A stretch of 64,000 nt of DNA from Octadecabacter arcticus 238 (GCF_000155735.2 NC_020908.1:873001-937000); one strand, 5' to 3'. Counted from the first letter of the stretch, positions 17,714 through 28,137 are shown. The notes: generated from the letters alone by a model not told the origin. A program made the numbers and translations.

Positions 17714-18500
17714 AATTGATTTGGCCCACGCCGCTATGGTCGCCGATGATGCGGATGATCTGGCGCGTTTGCGGTTTTACGAACGACTGGCAGAGTCCGA
17801 GCTGTTCATGTTGCTTGAGGCAGAGGTTGAGGGAGACCAGATTTCGCCAGCAATGTTTGAAGCAGAAGATCAACAATTTGTTTTGATTTTTGACCGCGAG
17901 GCGCGGATGTCAGAGTTTTATGGAAAAGCGATCGCACCCTACGCTGCGCTGTCTGGGCGAGGCATGGCGCAGATGCTTGAAGGCCAGCGGATCGGGATGG
18001 CGCTGAACATGGGCGTGGCCCCGTCCGCTATGCTGGTTTCGGCTGACGCCGTGGATTGGTTGGCACAGACATTGGGGTCGGATCCCGAAGAAGTGGACGG
18101 CCAGATCACGCAGGTAAGTGCGCCGACGGGTTTGCCGGACATCTTGCTAGAGGCGCTTGATCGAAAGCTTGCTACAGCCGCAGGGCTGGCGGTTGAGGCT
18201 TACCTGTGTGGTGTGACCTACGAGGGCGGCGCGCGCGGGCACATGTTGGCGTTTGTTGGCACCATTGAGGGCGCTGAGGGCGCATTGACGGCGGCAGTAA
18301 ATGAGGCGTTGGTGTTTTCTGGCATCGAGGCAGGCATGCTTGATGTTGCGCATCTGGCCGGGGGTGATCCGGTGTCTGAACGGGTCGCCAAAGTCGGGCT
18401 GCGGTTTGATCTGCCAACGCCGCAGATGCCGGGATCTAGCAATGGTCAGCCCGGTGCAAACCCCGGTATGGACCCGACCAAGCCACCTAAGCTGCATTAA
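17691..18500 (+). CDS. SseB family protein
   Basis: A 269-residue soluble protein. The N-terminal half has the SseB pattern (LRFYERLAESELFMLLEAEV, then VLIFDREARMSEFYG and AYAALSGRGMAQML). The C-terminal half carries the companion SseB C-terminal-like domain ending in a Pro/Gly-rich tail. In enterobacteria SseB was linked to enhanced serine sensitivity; the role here is unknown. It overlaps the glycosylase gene and ends at two hairpins. Confidence 0.8.
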   Translation: MTEVDTTEIDLAHAAMVADDADDLARLRFYERLAESELFMLLEAEVEGDQISPAMFEAEDQQFVLIFDREARMSEFYGKAIAPYAALSGRGMAQMLEGQRIGMALNMGVAPSAMLVSADAVDWLAQTLGSDPEEVDGQITQVSAPTGLPDILLEALDRKLATAAGLAVEAYLCGVTYEGGARGHMLAFVGTIEGAEGALTAAVNEALVFSGIEAGMLDVAHLAGGDPVSERVAKVGLRFDLPTPQMPGSSNGQPGANPGMDPTKPPKLH

Positions 18501-18546
18501 GCTCGCTTGCCGCGAGCGGGGTGCAGATTTTTTTGGAAATCTGCAC
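18501..18546 (+). terminator. Two hairpins after the SseB gene
   Basis: GCTCGC/GCGAGC (18501-18517) is followed by a perfect 10-bp stem GTGCAGATTT/AAATCTGCAC around TTTTGG (18521-18546), both just past the stop codon. The second stem has a T-run inside rather than behind it, so it may act through structure. Confidence 0.6.
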
Positions 18547-18551
18547 GAGAG

Positions 18552-18602
18552 GTGGGGCGCTGCCCCCGCTTTGCGTCCCCGGGATATTTCTAAAGGAAAG
18601 AC
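18552..18602. repeat. Rhodobacterales-type intergenic repeat, copy 1
   Basis: GGTGGGGCGCTGCCCCCG (a GGGGC.GCCCC hairpin) is followed by a CCCCGGGATATTT segment and an AAAGGAAAGA end. A second copy with the same order is at 27351-27405, and a partial reversed one is near 40180. Many Roseobacter-group intergenic regions carry this kind of sequence, in my recollection. Confidence 0.6.
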
Positions 18603-18612
18603 GGGATAGGAT

Positions 18613-19554
18613 TTAGTAGCCTTTGCTGCGATCCACGAGGTGCATGAAGGGTAAGCCGTCTTCGCCGCGCCGGATGTTTTCCGCGATGCAGAGTGCGGCT
18701 GTGCTGGCCCGCGTTGTGGATGCGATATGCGGCGTAACTGTTATCTTGGGATGGTCCCAGAATGCGTGGCTTTTTGGCAAAGGTTCGGTCCGAAAAACGT
18801 CCAGTGTGGCGTGGGCGACATTGCGGTCAAGCGCCTTAAGCAGTGCCACGTCGTCAATCAGGGGGCCGCGACCGGGGTTGATGATGAATGCCCCGTCCAC
18901 AAGGAGTGCGAGTTTTTCGGCGTTCAGGATATTGGTTGTCGCATCCGTAAGCGGCAGCAATAGCACGACAATTTCTGCATCTGTCAAGGCGTCACGCAAG
19001 CCGTCATTGCCGGAAAGGCAGGTCACGTTTACGATGTCTTTTTGGGAACGGCTCCATCCCGTCACAGGAAAATTCAAAGCCGTAAGCATTTTGGCGCAGG
19101 CGGCCCCGAGCGCGCCAAGGCCAAGGATTGTTACCGGGCGTTCCTGCGCCAACGGCGGAAATGCGGCGCGCCAGATGCCGTCTTGTCCATGAATGTGATC
19201 GTCGATGCCAAGGTGGTGGCGCATCGTGTGCCCGACAACCCATTCGACCATGCCGTCAGTCAGGCCAGGGTCAACCATGCGCGCCAGCGGTTGGGTCAGG
19301 GTCTTGTTGGTTGCGATATCTTCGACACCTGCCCAAAGGTTCAGCACGGCCTTACAGCGGGTGAACGGAGCAAAATCTTGTACCGGGCCATTCGGGGCGG
19401 CGATGATGTAGTCGACCGTTTCAGGCGCGTGGTCGCGCGACACATCAACCGTTAAACCCTGCGCCGCAAATGCAGGAGGCAGTGCCGCTGCGTAGTCGGG
19501 CCAAGCGGCATCGCCTGCGGAAAATAGCGCGCAGATGGGTGTGTTTTTAGTCAT
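18613..19554 (-). CDS. ghrA: Glyoxylate/hydroxypyruvate reductase A-like D-2-hydroxyacid dehydrogenase
   Basis: The 313-residue protein has the two-domain D-2-hydroxyacid dehydrogenase layout. The nucleotide site is VTILGLGALGAACAKML (GxGxxG), the catalytic Arg lies in LNLWAGVEDI...ARMVDPG or the later INPGRGPLID block, and the catalytic His in VTPHIAS. The short N-terminal domain with ALFSAGDAAWPDY resembles GhrA rather than SerA or GhrB. It should reduce glyoxylate or hydroxypyruvate with NAD(P)H. Its start overlaps the rodA stop (ATGA), so it sits at the end of the mre/mrd unit, although metabolically unrelated. Confidence 0.88.
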   Translation of the reverse strand: MTKNTPICALFSAGDAAWPDYAAALPPAFAAQGLTVDVSRDHAPETVDYIIAAPNGPVQDFAPFTRCKAVLNLWAGVEDIATNKTLTQPLARMVDPGLTDGMVEWVVGHTMRHHLGIDDHIHGQDGIWRAAFPPLAQERPVTILGLGALGAACAKMLTALNFPVTGWSRSQKDIVNVTCLSGNDGLRDALTDAEIVVLLLPLTDATTNILNAEKLALLVDGAFIINPGRGPLIDDVALLKALDRNVAHATLDVFRTEPLPKSHAFWDHPKITVTPHIASTTRASTAALCIAENIRRGEDGLPFMHLVDRSKGY

Positions 19555-20690
19555 CGCGGTTTATGCACGTGGGCGGACTGCACCAGCCCGAAGGCCGCCA
19601 TCAAGACCAGCATCGCCGAGCCGCCATAGCTGACAAGCGGCAACGGCACGCCGACAACAGGCGCGAGGCCCATCACCATCGCCATATTGACCGCAAAGAA
19701 CAAAAAGAACGTCACCGCGACGCCCATCGTAACAAGGGACGCAAAACGGTCTTTATTGGTCACCGCAGACTGCACGCAAAAGATGATGATCAGCGTGTAA
19801 AGGATCAGCAGACCGAACGCGCCAATAAAGCCAAACTCTTCTGCCAAGGTCGTGAAGATAAAGTCTGTGTGTTTCTCGGGTAGAAAATTCAGCCGGCTTT
19901 GGGTACCCTGCATGAACCCGCGCCCTGTCCAGCCGCCCGATCCAAGCGCGATCTTGGCTTGAGTGATGTGATAGCCAGCCCCTAGGGGGTCTTGGGTCGG
20001 GTCGATGAACGTGTCAATGCGGCGGTATTGATAGTCTTTCAGCATCTGCCAACCGGTGCTGCGCGACTGAAACACAGCCGTCACGAGGCCGACAGCGCCC
20101 GCAATCACACTTGCGAAATAGGCCCAGTGGACCCCCGCGAGGAACATAATTGCCCCACCACCGGACACCAATAGAATGGTCGTGCCAAGATCGGGTTGGC
20201 TCAGCACGAGGTAGGCAGGTGCCGCGATGAACAGCAGGGGCACGATGATCCATTGCGGCTTACTGACCTTGTTGAGGGGCAACCAATCGTAATAGGCGGC
20301 CAGCAGCATAATAAGGGTAATCTTCATCAGCTCAGAGGGTTGTAAATCCATCGGTCCAAGGTCGAGCCAACGCTGCGAACCGTTGCGTTCAACGCCGATG
20401 AATTCGACCAGCACCAGAAGGGCCAAGGCCAAGGAATATCCGACGACAGCCATATTGCGCCAAAACCAGATGGGGACCATCGCCATGCCCAGCATGACGC
20501 CAACGCCGAGGCCAAAGCGTTGGATTTGCGGGTTGACCCATGGGTCCATCGATCCGCCAGCGACGGAATAAAGCATCAAGAATCCAAAGCCTGACACAGC
20601 CGTCACCAAAAAAACCACGGGCCAATTGACGTAGAGCAGTTTGCGAAAGCCGACGGGGATGTGTTTGACTTGATATTCCAGATAACTCAT
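19551..20690 (-). CDS. rodA: Rod shape-determining protein RodA (SEDS glycosyltransferase)
   Basis: A 379-residue polytopic protein with about ten membrane helices and SEDS signatures: WLDLGPMDLQPSELMKI, VLSQPDLGTTILL, and PVVGVPLPLVSYGGSAM. RodA polymerises the glycan strand of peptidoglycan during elongation, acting with the transpeptidase PBP2 encoded immediately upstream. Gene order rodA after mrdA, mreD, mreC and mreB is conserved in alphaproteobacteria. Its start abuts the mrdA stop. Confidence 0.96.
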   Translation of the reverse strand: MSYLEYQVKHIPVGFRKLLYVNWPVVFLVTAVSGFGFLMLYSVAGGSMDPWVNPQIQRFGLGVGVMLGMAMVPIWFWRNMAVVGYSLALALLVLVEFIGVERNGSQRWLDLGPMDLQPSELMKITLIMLLAAYYDWLPLNKVSKPQWIIVPLLFIAAPAYLVLSQPDLGTTILLVSGGGAIMFLAGVHWAYFASVIAGAVGLVTAVFQSRSTGWQMLKDYQYRRIDTFIDPTQDPLGAGYHITQAKIALGSGGWTGRGFMQGTQSRLNFLPEKHTDFIFTTLAEEFGFIGAFGLLILYTLIIIFCVQSAVTNKDRFASLVTMGVAVTFFLFFAVNMAMVMGLAPVVGVPLPLVSYGGSAMLVLMAAFGLVQSAHVHKPR

Positions 20691-22654
20691 CAGGCTTCAT
20701 CCGCGTTGCGGCCAGGCTGGATGTCGCGGATCAGATCGTTCAAGCGACGCTGTTGGTCGGCAATTTGACCGCGCGAGGCTGACGGGTAAGCGGACAGTGG
20801 CGGTGTGCCTTCGTAGAGCGCTTGCAACATGACATCGCGCGCAATGGGTGCTGCGGCGGTAGAGCCACCCCCGCCGTGCTCAACGACGACAGCGATTGCA
20901 TATTTGGGATTATCAGCTGGGGCGAACGCCACAAAAAGCGCGTGGTCACGGCGGTTCCAAGGCAAGTCTTCATTGCGGGTGACGCCTGCGTCGCGTTCGG
21001 CTTGCGTGATCCGGCGGACTTGGCTGGTGCCGGTTTTGCCCGCAATGCGGAATTCTTCGGTGGCGATGCGGGTGCGATACCCAGTGCCGCGCGGATGATT
21101 GGACACATCATACATCGCCCCGCGCACGCGGCGCAGGTTGTTCTCGTTCAAGCCGAGGCTTTCGCCCGCGCCTGACGGTTCATCCACCCCATCAATAGAA
21201 CGCACCAACCGTGGTTTCACGGCCCGCCCTGTGGCAATCCGCGCGGTCATCACGGCCAGTTGTAAAGGCGATGTCAAAACATAACCCTGACCGATACTCG
21301 CGTTCACGGTGTCGCCAATACGCCAGTCCTCGCCGCGCGCTTCGCGCTTCCATGCTTTGTCTGGCATAATACCGGTGCGGATGGCGGACATTGGTAAATC
21401 ATGGCGTTCGCCCAGACCTAACTTGCGGCCCATCGCGGCGATCTTGTCGATGCCGACACGCTGGGACACCTCGTAGTAATAGACGTCGCAGGATTGTTTC
21501 AGGCTTTCGTTCAGGTTCATATTGCCGTGACCTGCGCGTTTCCAGCAATGGAACCGTACGTCAGATACATCTAAATGCCCGACGCAGCGCACGGTTTCAT
21601 CTGGACCAATGGCCCCGTCTTCAAGTGCGGCAAGTGCAGTCACCATCTTGAAAGTCGACCCCGGCGGGTAGGTGCCCTGCACGGTTTTGGCGGCGAGGGG
21701 GCGACGGTGCAGGCTGGCGTCCACACCCCGTTCGTTCAGCTCATCCCACAAGGCAACGGAAATGCCTTGGACGAAGACGTTGGGATCAAAGCTGGGGGCA
21801 GACCCGATGCCTTTTATGTCGCCGTTGGTCACCTCAATCACGATGGCCGCGGCGGATTCACCACTCAGCCGCGCTTGAATGTAGTTTTGCAACCGCGCAT
21901 CAACGGTCAATTGCACATCCGCCCCCGGCGTGCCTTCGACGCGGTCCAGCTCGCGCATCACGCGACCCGCGGCGTTGACTTCGACCCGCTTGGTGCCCGC
22001 GGAGCCGCGCAAGTCGCGTTCTAGTCTGTTTTCCACCATCGTCTTGCCGATCTGGAAACGGGGAATTTGCAGCAATGGGTCGCGGTCATCAATTCGGCTC
22101 AGATCAAAATCGCTGACAGGGCCGACATAACCTACCACATGGGCCATGTCCAAGCCCTGTGGGTAGATGCGGCTGCGGCCCAGTTCGGCCACAACACCGG
22201 GCAGGGCAGGGGCGTTCACATTCACCCGCGCGACGTCCTGCCATGACACGCGTTCCGCAACGGTCACAGGGACAAACGGGCTGCGCGCGCCCAGTTCTTC
22301 GCGCGCCTTTTCCAGCCGTTCGGGATCAAGGGCGACAAGACGGTTCAACCGCGCCAGAATTTCATCAACATCGCCTGCGCCTTCGCGGGTCATGGTGATT
22401 GTATAATGCTGTGCGTTGTCAGCCAGAACGACGCCATTGATATCGTAGATCAACCCGCGAGCCGGTGGGATCAGCCCCATGTTGATGCGGTTTTCTTCGG
22501 CCAACATTCGAAATTCGTCGGCCTGATCAACTTGCAATGACGCCATGCGCGCGCCCAAGGCCGCAATGATACCAAGCTGCGCGGTCCCAAGCAAAAGTGC
22601 GCGTCGGGATAAGCGGCGCGCGCCGTCTTCGGTTTCTTTGGGGCCGCGTTTCAT
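20690..22654 (-). CDS. mrdA: Penicillin-binding protein 2 (elongation transpeptidase)
   Basis: A class B PBP of about 654 residues. It has a short cytoplasmic end, one membrane helix (ALLLGTAQLGIIAALGARM), a dimerisation domain, and the transpeptidase domain with the active-site Ser in GSTFKMV, the second motif in SCDVYYYEV and the KTG box in GKTGTSQV. It cross-links peptidoglycan in the elongasome with RodA. The start at MKRGPKE (22654) matches the family's usual N-terminus; an upstream Met at 22693 with a better AGGCG site would overlap mreD and is the alternative. Confidence 0.95.
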   Translation of the reverse strand: MKRGPKETEDGARRLSRRALLLGTAQLGIIAALGARMASLQVDQADEFRMLAEENRINMGLIPPARGLIYDINGVVLADNAQHYTITMTREGAGDVDEILARLNRLVALDPERLEKAREELGARSPFVPVTVAERVSWQDVARVNVNAPALPGVVAELGRSRIYPQGLDMAHVVGYVGPVSDFDLSRIDDRDPLLQIPRFQIGKTMVENRLERDLRGSAGTKRVEVNAAGRVMRELDRVEGTPGADVQLTVDARLQNYIQARLSGESAAAIVIEVTNGDIKGIGSAPSFDPNVFVQGISVALWDELNERGVDASLHRRPLAAKTVQGTYPPGSTFKMVTALAALEDGAIGPDETVRCVGHLDVSDVRFHCWKRAGHGNMNLNESLKQSCDVYYYEVSQRVGIDKIAAMGRKLGLGERHDLPMSAIRTGIMPDKAWKREARGEDWRIGDTVNASIGQGYVLTSPLQLAVMTARIATGRAVKPRLVRSIDGVDEPSGAGESLGLNENNLRRVRGAMYDVSNHPRGTGYRTRIATEEFRIAGKTGTSQVRRITQAERDAGVTRNEDLPWNRRDHALFVAFAPADNPKYAIAVVVEHGGGGSTAAAPIARDVMLQALYEGTPPLSAYPSASRGQIADQQRRLNDLIRDIQPGRNADEA

Positions 22655-22670
22655 AGTCGGTGCTGCACTT

Positions 22671-23303
22671 TCATATTCGATGCCCGAGTGCATCCACTTC
22701 GCCTGGCGCTGGGCGGCTTACACCGAACAGGATGTAGGACACGAAAACAACGGCAGGGTACGTGATCAATGTAAGGCCCAACTGAAGTATTGTCAGCCCC
22801 AGCGGGCCTTGCGGGATCAAAACCATCGACAATGTGAACCGATAGACAATGGAAATAGCCAATATGCCGACGGCCACAGTCACCCATTCCAACCAGAACG
22901 GCAGGGTGCGCATCGATCGTGACCGCCCGCGCAAGATTTCGGTCAGAATCAAGACAAGTGCTGTCCACAGTCCGGGTGGACGTTGAAACAGCAGATCGGC
23001 CAGTAGAAACAGGATGGCAATCACCCAGACAGGTGCAAACGATGGCCGCCGCGTGACCCATGTCACAGCCAACAAGATCAGAAAGTTGGGTGCGATCCAG
23101 CGGACGGGATCAAAGAATTCTTCGACTTGAAAATCGGCGTTCGGTGTCGCGCCGCGCTGTTCTAGCGGCACAAGCGAACTGCTGCCCAAGCTTGGTGGAA
23201 CAGTTTCTAGTGGGATGAGATGTGAGAATATGATGAACAGGCCAAGCAACAAGAACGTCAACCGACCGATCCACCTGCGGCGGTTAAGGGTGTTGTCAGC
23301 CAT
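22671..23303 (-). CDS. mreD: Rod shape-determining protein MreD
   Basis: A 210-residue hydrophobic protein with about five or six membrane helices, starting MADNTLNRRRWIGR; a longer open frame extends to 23540 but runs through mreC sequence. MreD bridges MreC and the RodA-PBP2 pair in the inner membrane. Sequence conservation is low in this family; identification rests on size, hydrophobicity, the EILRGRSRSMRTLPFWLEW loop and position between mreC and mrdA. The start overlaps the mreC stop by eight bases. Confidence 0.9.
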   Translation of the reverse strand: MADNTLNRRRWIGRLTFLLLGLFIIFSHLIPLETVPPSLGSSSLVPLEQRGATPNADFQVEEFFDPVRWIAPNFLILLAVTWVTRRPSFAPVWVIAILFLLADLLFQRPPGLWTALVLILTEILRGRSRSMRTLPFWLEWVTVAVGILAISIVYRFTLSMVLIPQGPLGLTILQLGLTLITYPAVVFVSYILFGVSRPAPGEVDALGHRI

Positions 23304-24228
23304 CACTGCCGTCCTCGGACACGCCGACTTCACCGTCTTGATCCGCAGCAATCGGTAAAACTGGGGCGGCAAGCGGCGCCAAAAGTGCGCCTGCCTCCTC
23401 GATCCGCGCGGTCGGCTGGCTGCGCAAGACGCGTAGGAATTCGATGCGTTCAAGATCGGCGGACAGGCGTGCGCGGGGCCGCCCATCTGTTCCCCGCGCC
23501 AGTTGCCCGACCAACAGATCAGCGGGGAAAACGCCGCCATCGCCCGACGTCACAATGCGATCCCCTGGTGTCACTTGATCGGGGTCTTCGATGAATTGCA
23601 GCAGTGGATTGATCGTGTTGTCACCTGACAGAATGGCCCGTTGGCCCGATGGCTGGATCGTGACGGGAATTTGGCTAGACGTATCTGTGACAAGGATCAC
23701 ACGGGACGTTTCATTGCCGACGCCAGAAATACGACCCACCAGCCCGATGCCATCCATGGCAGGCCAGCCATCCAAAATGCCGTCACGCGCGCCGACGTTC
23801 AGCAATACGGATTGGCGAAAGGGTGACCCTGAATCCGCCAACACAACACCTGTGATCCGCGTCAGTTGTGGGTCAAGCTGCACATTGATTAAATCGCGAA
23901 GTCGCGCATTTTCCTGATCAAGCTGAATGGCGGCTTCTCGCCAGCTTTTCATGTCTTGCAATTCTCGGCGTAGGTCGGAGTTTTGCTGTGCAAGCCGCTG
24001 ATAAGACTGAAAATCGGACAGCAAGTTCATCACACCTGTGACGGGGGACATTGCCCAATCGAAATTCGGCACAACCGCATCAATGACCATCATGCGGAAC
24101 CGTTCAACGCGCGGGTTGTCGATACGCCAAATCAAGAACGTGGCGAACATGAACAGCACCAACATCCCAACCAGAAGGCGCCGGACGGGACTTACGAAAT
24201 CTTCGGTTTGCTGTCTGTCCCGTGCCAC
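23296..24228 (-). CDS. mreC: Cell shape-determining protein MreC
   Basis: The 310-residue protein has one N-terminal membrane helix (LLVGMLVLFMFATFLIW), a coiled coil (residues about 75-115, QQNSDLRRELQDMKSWREAA) and the periplasmic beta domain with VLADSGSPFRQSVLLNVGAR, GLVGRISGVG and TPGDRIVTSGDGGVFPADL. It organises the elongasome between cytoplasmic MreB and periplasmic PBP2. The acidic, low-complexity tail is common in this group. Part of mreB-mreC-mreD-mrdA-rodA. Confidence 0.95.
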   Translation of the reverse strand: MARDRQQTEDFVSPVRRLLVGMLVLFMFATFLIWRIDNPRVERFRMMVIDAVVPNFDWAMSPVTGVMNLLSDFQSYQRLAQQNSDLRRELQDMKSWREAAIQLDQENARLRDLINVQLDPQLTRITGVVLADSGSPFRQSVLLNVGARDGILDGWPAMDGIGLVGRISGVGNETSRVILVTDTSSQIPVTIQPSGQRAILSGDNTINPLLQFIEDPDQVTPGDRIVTSGDGGVFPADLLVGQLARGTDGRPRARLSADLERIEFLRVLRSQPTARIEEAGALLAPLAAPVLPIAADQDGEVGVSEDGSDG

Positions 24229-24259
24229 AGGGGTGGCCCCCCTAAGAATTTAAAGTGCT

Positions 24260-25423
<1,164 letters not shown>

Positions 25424-25576
25424 CTATTCCGCCATGATTTGGTCGAAAATATTGTCACTAGCGTGTTGGTCTTGCACATCATGTCGCAATGGCCCCAAGT
25501 CTTGACCGGCAAGCCCGCAGATTTCACGTGCGTGGCGCAGCGACGGCGAGCGCCGCTGCAGCCGTCTTATCTAAAA

Positions 25577-27136
25577 CTACTCGCCCGCGTCTGTGTAGCG
25601 GATTTCGGGCGTATCCACCCCCGGCGCAGTTTTTTCGCGCCGGACCAAAAGGCGGTTCAGCGCATTGATGTAGGCCTTGGCGGATGCCACGACCGTATCG
25701 GTATCCGCGGACTGACCCGTGGCGATGCGCCCGTCTTCTTCCATCCTGACCGACACGGTCGCTTGCGCGTCAGTGCCTTCGGTCACGGCGTGGACCTGAT
25801 ACAATTGCAGGCGTGCGTCGTGTGCAAACAATGATTTGACTGCGTTGAACGTGGCATCTACCGGACCATCGCCCGTGGCAGATGTAGCGTGGTCTTTGCC
25901 GTCAATTTCCAGAACCATATCAGCTTTTTGCGGGCCGTTCATGCCGCAAATGACGGTCAGGTCTTTCAGCTTCAAACGGTCGTCTTCGGAGTTATTCTGG
26001 CGCACCAGTGCAATCAGGTCGTCATCAAAAACTTCCTTTTTGCGGTCGGCCAAATCCTTGAAACGCACGAACACATCTTTGAGTTCGTTGTCGCCCATCT
26101 CAAAGCCCAACACTGACAGTTTTGCCCGCAAAGCTGCGCGGCCCGAATGTTTGCCCAGCGGCAGGGTCGTGCCAGCCAGACCAACGTCCTCGGGGCGCAT
26201 GACCTCGAACGTTTCACGGTTTTTCAGCATGCCGTCTTGGTGGATGCCGGATTCATGCGCAAAGGCGTTTTTGCCGACGATGGCCTTGTTGAACTGCACC
26301 GGGAAGCCGGACACTGTGGCGACGCGGCGCGAAATATTCATGATTTTGCGGGTGTTGACCTTGGTCTCGAACGGCATGATATCCTTACGGACCTTCAGCG
26401 CCATCACAACTTCTTCGAGGGCAGTGTTGCCCGCGCGTTCGCCCAAGCCATTGATTGTACATTCAATTTGGCGCGCACCACCCTGTACAGCAGCCAGAGA
26501 ATTCGCCGTCGCCATACCCAGATCATTGTGGCAATGGGTTGAAAAGATCACGGTATCGGCGCTGTCCACTTCGGCGATCAGTCGCCTGATAAGACCCGCG
26601 GATTCAACGGGTTCCGTATATCCAACCGTATCGGGAATGTTGATCGTCGTCGCGCCTGCCTTGATCGCAATGTCGACTGTGCGTTTCAGAAAATCCCATT
26701 CCGTACGCGTCGCGTCCATGCTGGACCATTGCACGTTATCGCACAGGTTGCGGGCATGGGTGACGCAGTCGTGGATACGCTCTGCCATCTCGTCCATGTC
26801 GAGATTGGGAATGGCGCGGTGCAGCGGCGAGGTGCCGATGAACGTGTGGATACGCGGGCGTTGGCTGTGTTTCACAGCCTCCCAGCAGCGGTCGATGTCT
26901 TTGAAGCTGGCACGAGACAAGCCACAGATTTGCGCGGTTTTGCTGCGCTTTGCGATCTCGCTTACCGCGTTGAAATCCCCCTCGGATGCGATTGGGAACC
27001 CGGCCTCGATGATGTCGACACCCATTTCATCGAGCATCTCTGCGATCTCGACTTTTTCGTCGTGAGTCATGGTCGCGCCCGGGGATTGTTCGCCGTCGCG
27101 CAGGGTCGTATCGAAGATCAACACATGATCGGTCAT
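25577..27136 (-). CDS. leuA: 2-isopropylmalate synthase
   Basis: The 519-residue enzyme commits 2-oxoisovalerate to leucine by condensing it with acetyl-CoA. The TIM-barrel part has FDTTLRDGEQSPG, the metal-binding HCHNDLGMATANS and the NGLGERAGNTAL segment. The C-terminal LeuA dimer/allosteric domain (about residues 395-515) binds leucine for feedback inhibition and is complete. AAGGAA precedes ATG by eight bases. The 130-base leader holds a leucine-rich short ORF and alternative hairpins, so expression is probably also set by leucine-tRNA charging. Confidence 0.96.
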   Translation of the reverse strand: MTDHVLIFDTTLRDGEQSPGATMTHDEKVEIAEMLDEMGVDIIEAGFPIASEGDFNAVSEIAKRSKTAQICGLSRASFKDIDRCWEAVKHSQRPRIHTFIGTSPLHRAIPNLDMDEMAERIHDCVTHARNLCDNVQWSSMDATRTEWDFLKRTVDIAIKAGATTINIPDTVGYTEPVESAGLIRRLIAEVDSADTVIFSTHCHNDLGMATANSLAAVQGGARQIECTINGLGERAGNTALEEVVMALKVRKDIMPFETKVNTRKIMNISRRVATVSGFPVQFNKAIVGKNAFAHESGIHQDGMLKNRETFEVMRPEDVGLAGTTLPLGKHSGRAALRAKLSVLGFEMGDNELKDVFVRFKDLADRKKEVFDDDLIALVRQNNSEDDRLKLKDLTVICGMNGPQKADMVLEIDGKDHATSATGDGPVDATFNAVKSLFAHDARLQLYQVHAVTEGTDAQATVSVRMEEDGRIATGQSADTDTVVASAKAYINALNRLLVRREKTAPGVDTPEIRYTDAGE

Positions 27137-27181
27137 TTTATTAATTCCTTGTTTTCCTTAGACTTTCTTGGCGCGTCCTAC

Positions 27182-27217
27182 CCTCTGAGCGGTCGCGCCG
27201 AAAGGCACGCTCAGAGG
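27182..27217 (-). promoter_or_regulatory. leuA leader hairpin with competing alternative structure
   Basis: In the transcript, CCTCTGAGCG pairs perfectly with CGCTCAGAGG (10 bp) directly at the end of the leader peptide ORF, whose stop codon is inside the first arm. The loop contains GGCGCG, which can instead pair with CGCGCC about 18 bases downstream (27173-27178 region), a mutually exclusive hairpin closer to the leuA ribosome binding site. No T-run follows the first stem, so control could be translational rather than by classic termination. Confidence 0.65.
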
Positions 27218-27267
27218 CGACTAAGGAGGAGGCCTAGGAGGGCCTGAATATGAGCAATATACAACAT
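27211..27267 (-). CDS. leuL: Leucine-rich leader peptide of leuA
   Basis: An 18-codon ORF on the leuA transcript, MLYIAHIQALLGLLLSRL. Seven of its 18 residues are leucine and five fall in eight consecutive codons (ALLGLLLS). Its stop codon lies in the first arm of the hairpin at 27182-27217. This is the classic layout of a leucine attenuator: ribosomes stalling at Leu codons would change which hairpin forms. The identification is from the sequence pattern and position; translation is not shown. Confidence 0.75.
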   Translation of the reverse strand: MLYIAHIQALLGLLLSRL

Positions 27268-27350
27268 GTGGCTGACTATACCCACACGGAGCAATTTGAA
27301 AAGGGTAGAGTTGTTAAAACTTGTGATGCGTGACTTGCAGAGTGTTTGAG

Positions 27351-27405
27351 TGGGGCGCTGCCCCCGCGCTGAGCGCTCCCCCAGGATATTTATGCGACAA
27401 AGGCA
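27351..27405. repeat. Rhodobacterales-type intergenic repeat, copy 2
   Basis: GTGGGGCGCTGCCCCCGCG, then GCTCCCCCAGGATATTTATG and an AAAGGCAA end: the same order of elements as the copy at 18552-18602. Confidence 0.6.
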
Positions 27406-27442
27406 ATTGGACTAATGTGTTGTTCGGGTTAGGTAAATGATT

Positions 27443-28099
27443 ATGAAAAATGCATTGGTTATTGGCGCTTCGGGCGGAATTGGGTCTGCGCTAGTGCAGG
27501 AACTGGATGCGCGAGGCTATGCAGTTAAAGGCGTGTCGCGTTCTGATGGGTTGGATGTGACCAATCCAGAATCGGTGGCGCGGGTTTTGGGTGCGCTGAC
27601 GGGGCCGTTCGAGGTGGTGTTTGTGGCCATTGGAACCTTGGCGGCGGGCGGTGCGCCGGAGAAGTCTTTGGCGGCAATTGATGCGCAGCGAATGGGTGAA
27701 ATTTATGCGGTGAATGCCATTGGGCCCGCCTTGATATTGGCGCAACTGGAACGGCTGATTCCGCGCGATGGGCCTTGTTTTGTTGGGGTTTTGTCGGCGC
27801 GGGTTGGATCGATTGGCGACAACAAAATTGGCGGCTGGCATTCGTATCGTGCATCCAAGGCAGCGGCAAACCAGATTGTACGCGGGGCGGCGATCGAGCT
27901 AGGCCGCAAGCATAGCGGCGCGGTGATTGTCGCGTTGCACCCCGGCACTGTAGAGACAAATTTTACTGCAAATTATAAGGGCCACAAAATGGTACCTGCG
28001 CCGCAAGCGGCGGCAAATTTATGTGACGTCTTATTGGGATTAGATGCCAGTCAATCCGGTGGGTTCTTTGATTATGCCGGCGTCGCAGTGGCGTGGTGA
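27443..28099 (+). CDS. Short-chain dehydrogenase/reductase (SDR)
   Basis: A 218-residue classical SDR. The dinucleotide site is ALVIGASGGIGSALV, then NAIGPALIL, and the catalytic Tyr-Lys pair is in HSYRASKAAANQIV, with the catalytic Ser in GVLSARVGS. HPGTVETNFT is the usual segment after the active site. The short form with a C-terminal GGFFDYAGVAVAW resembles the CsgA/C-factor-like subgroup. Substrate cannot be predicted. ATG at 27437 is an equally possible start. Confidence 0.85.
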   Translation: MKNALVIGASGGIGSALVQELDARGYAVKGVSRSDGLDVTNPESVARVLGALTGPFEVVFVAIGTLAAGGAPEKSLAAIDAQRMGEIYAVNAIGPALILAQLERLIPRDGPCFVGVLSARVGSIGDNKIGGWHSYRASKAAANQIVRGAAIELGRKHSGAVIVALHPGTVETNFTANYKGHKMVPAPQAAANLCDVLLGLDASQSGGFFDYAGVAVAW

Positions 28100-28137
28100 T
28101 CCGCGTTCAAAGAGGCGCGCACGGGCGAAATTAGCGG

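Noticed and set aside
25836..27065. 409-codon plus-strand ORF opposite leuA
   Set aside because: Antisense shadow of leuA; composition is Ser/Arg-rich and without motifs.
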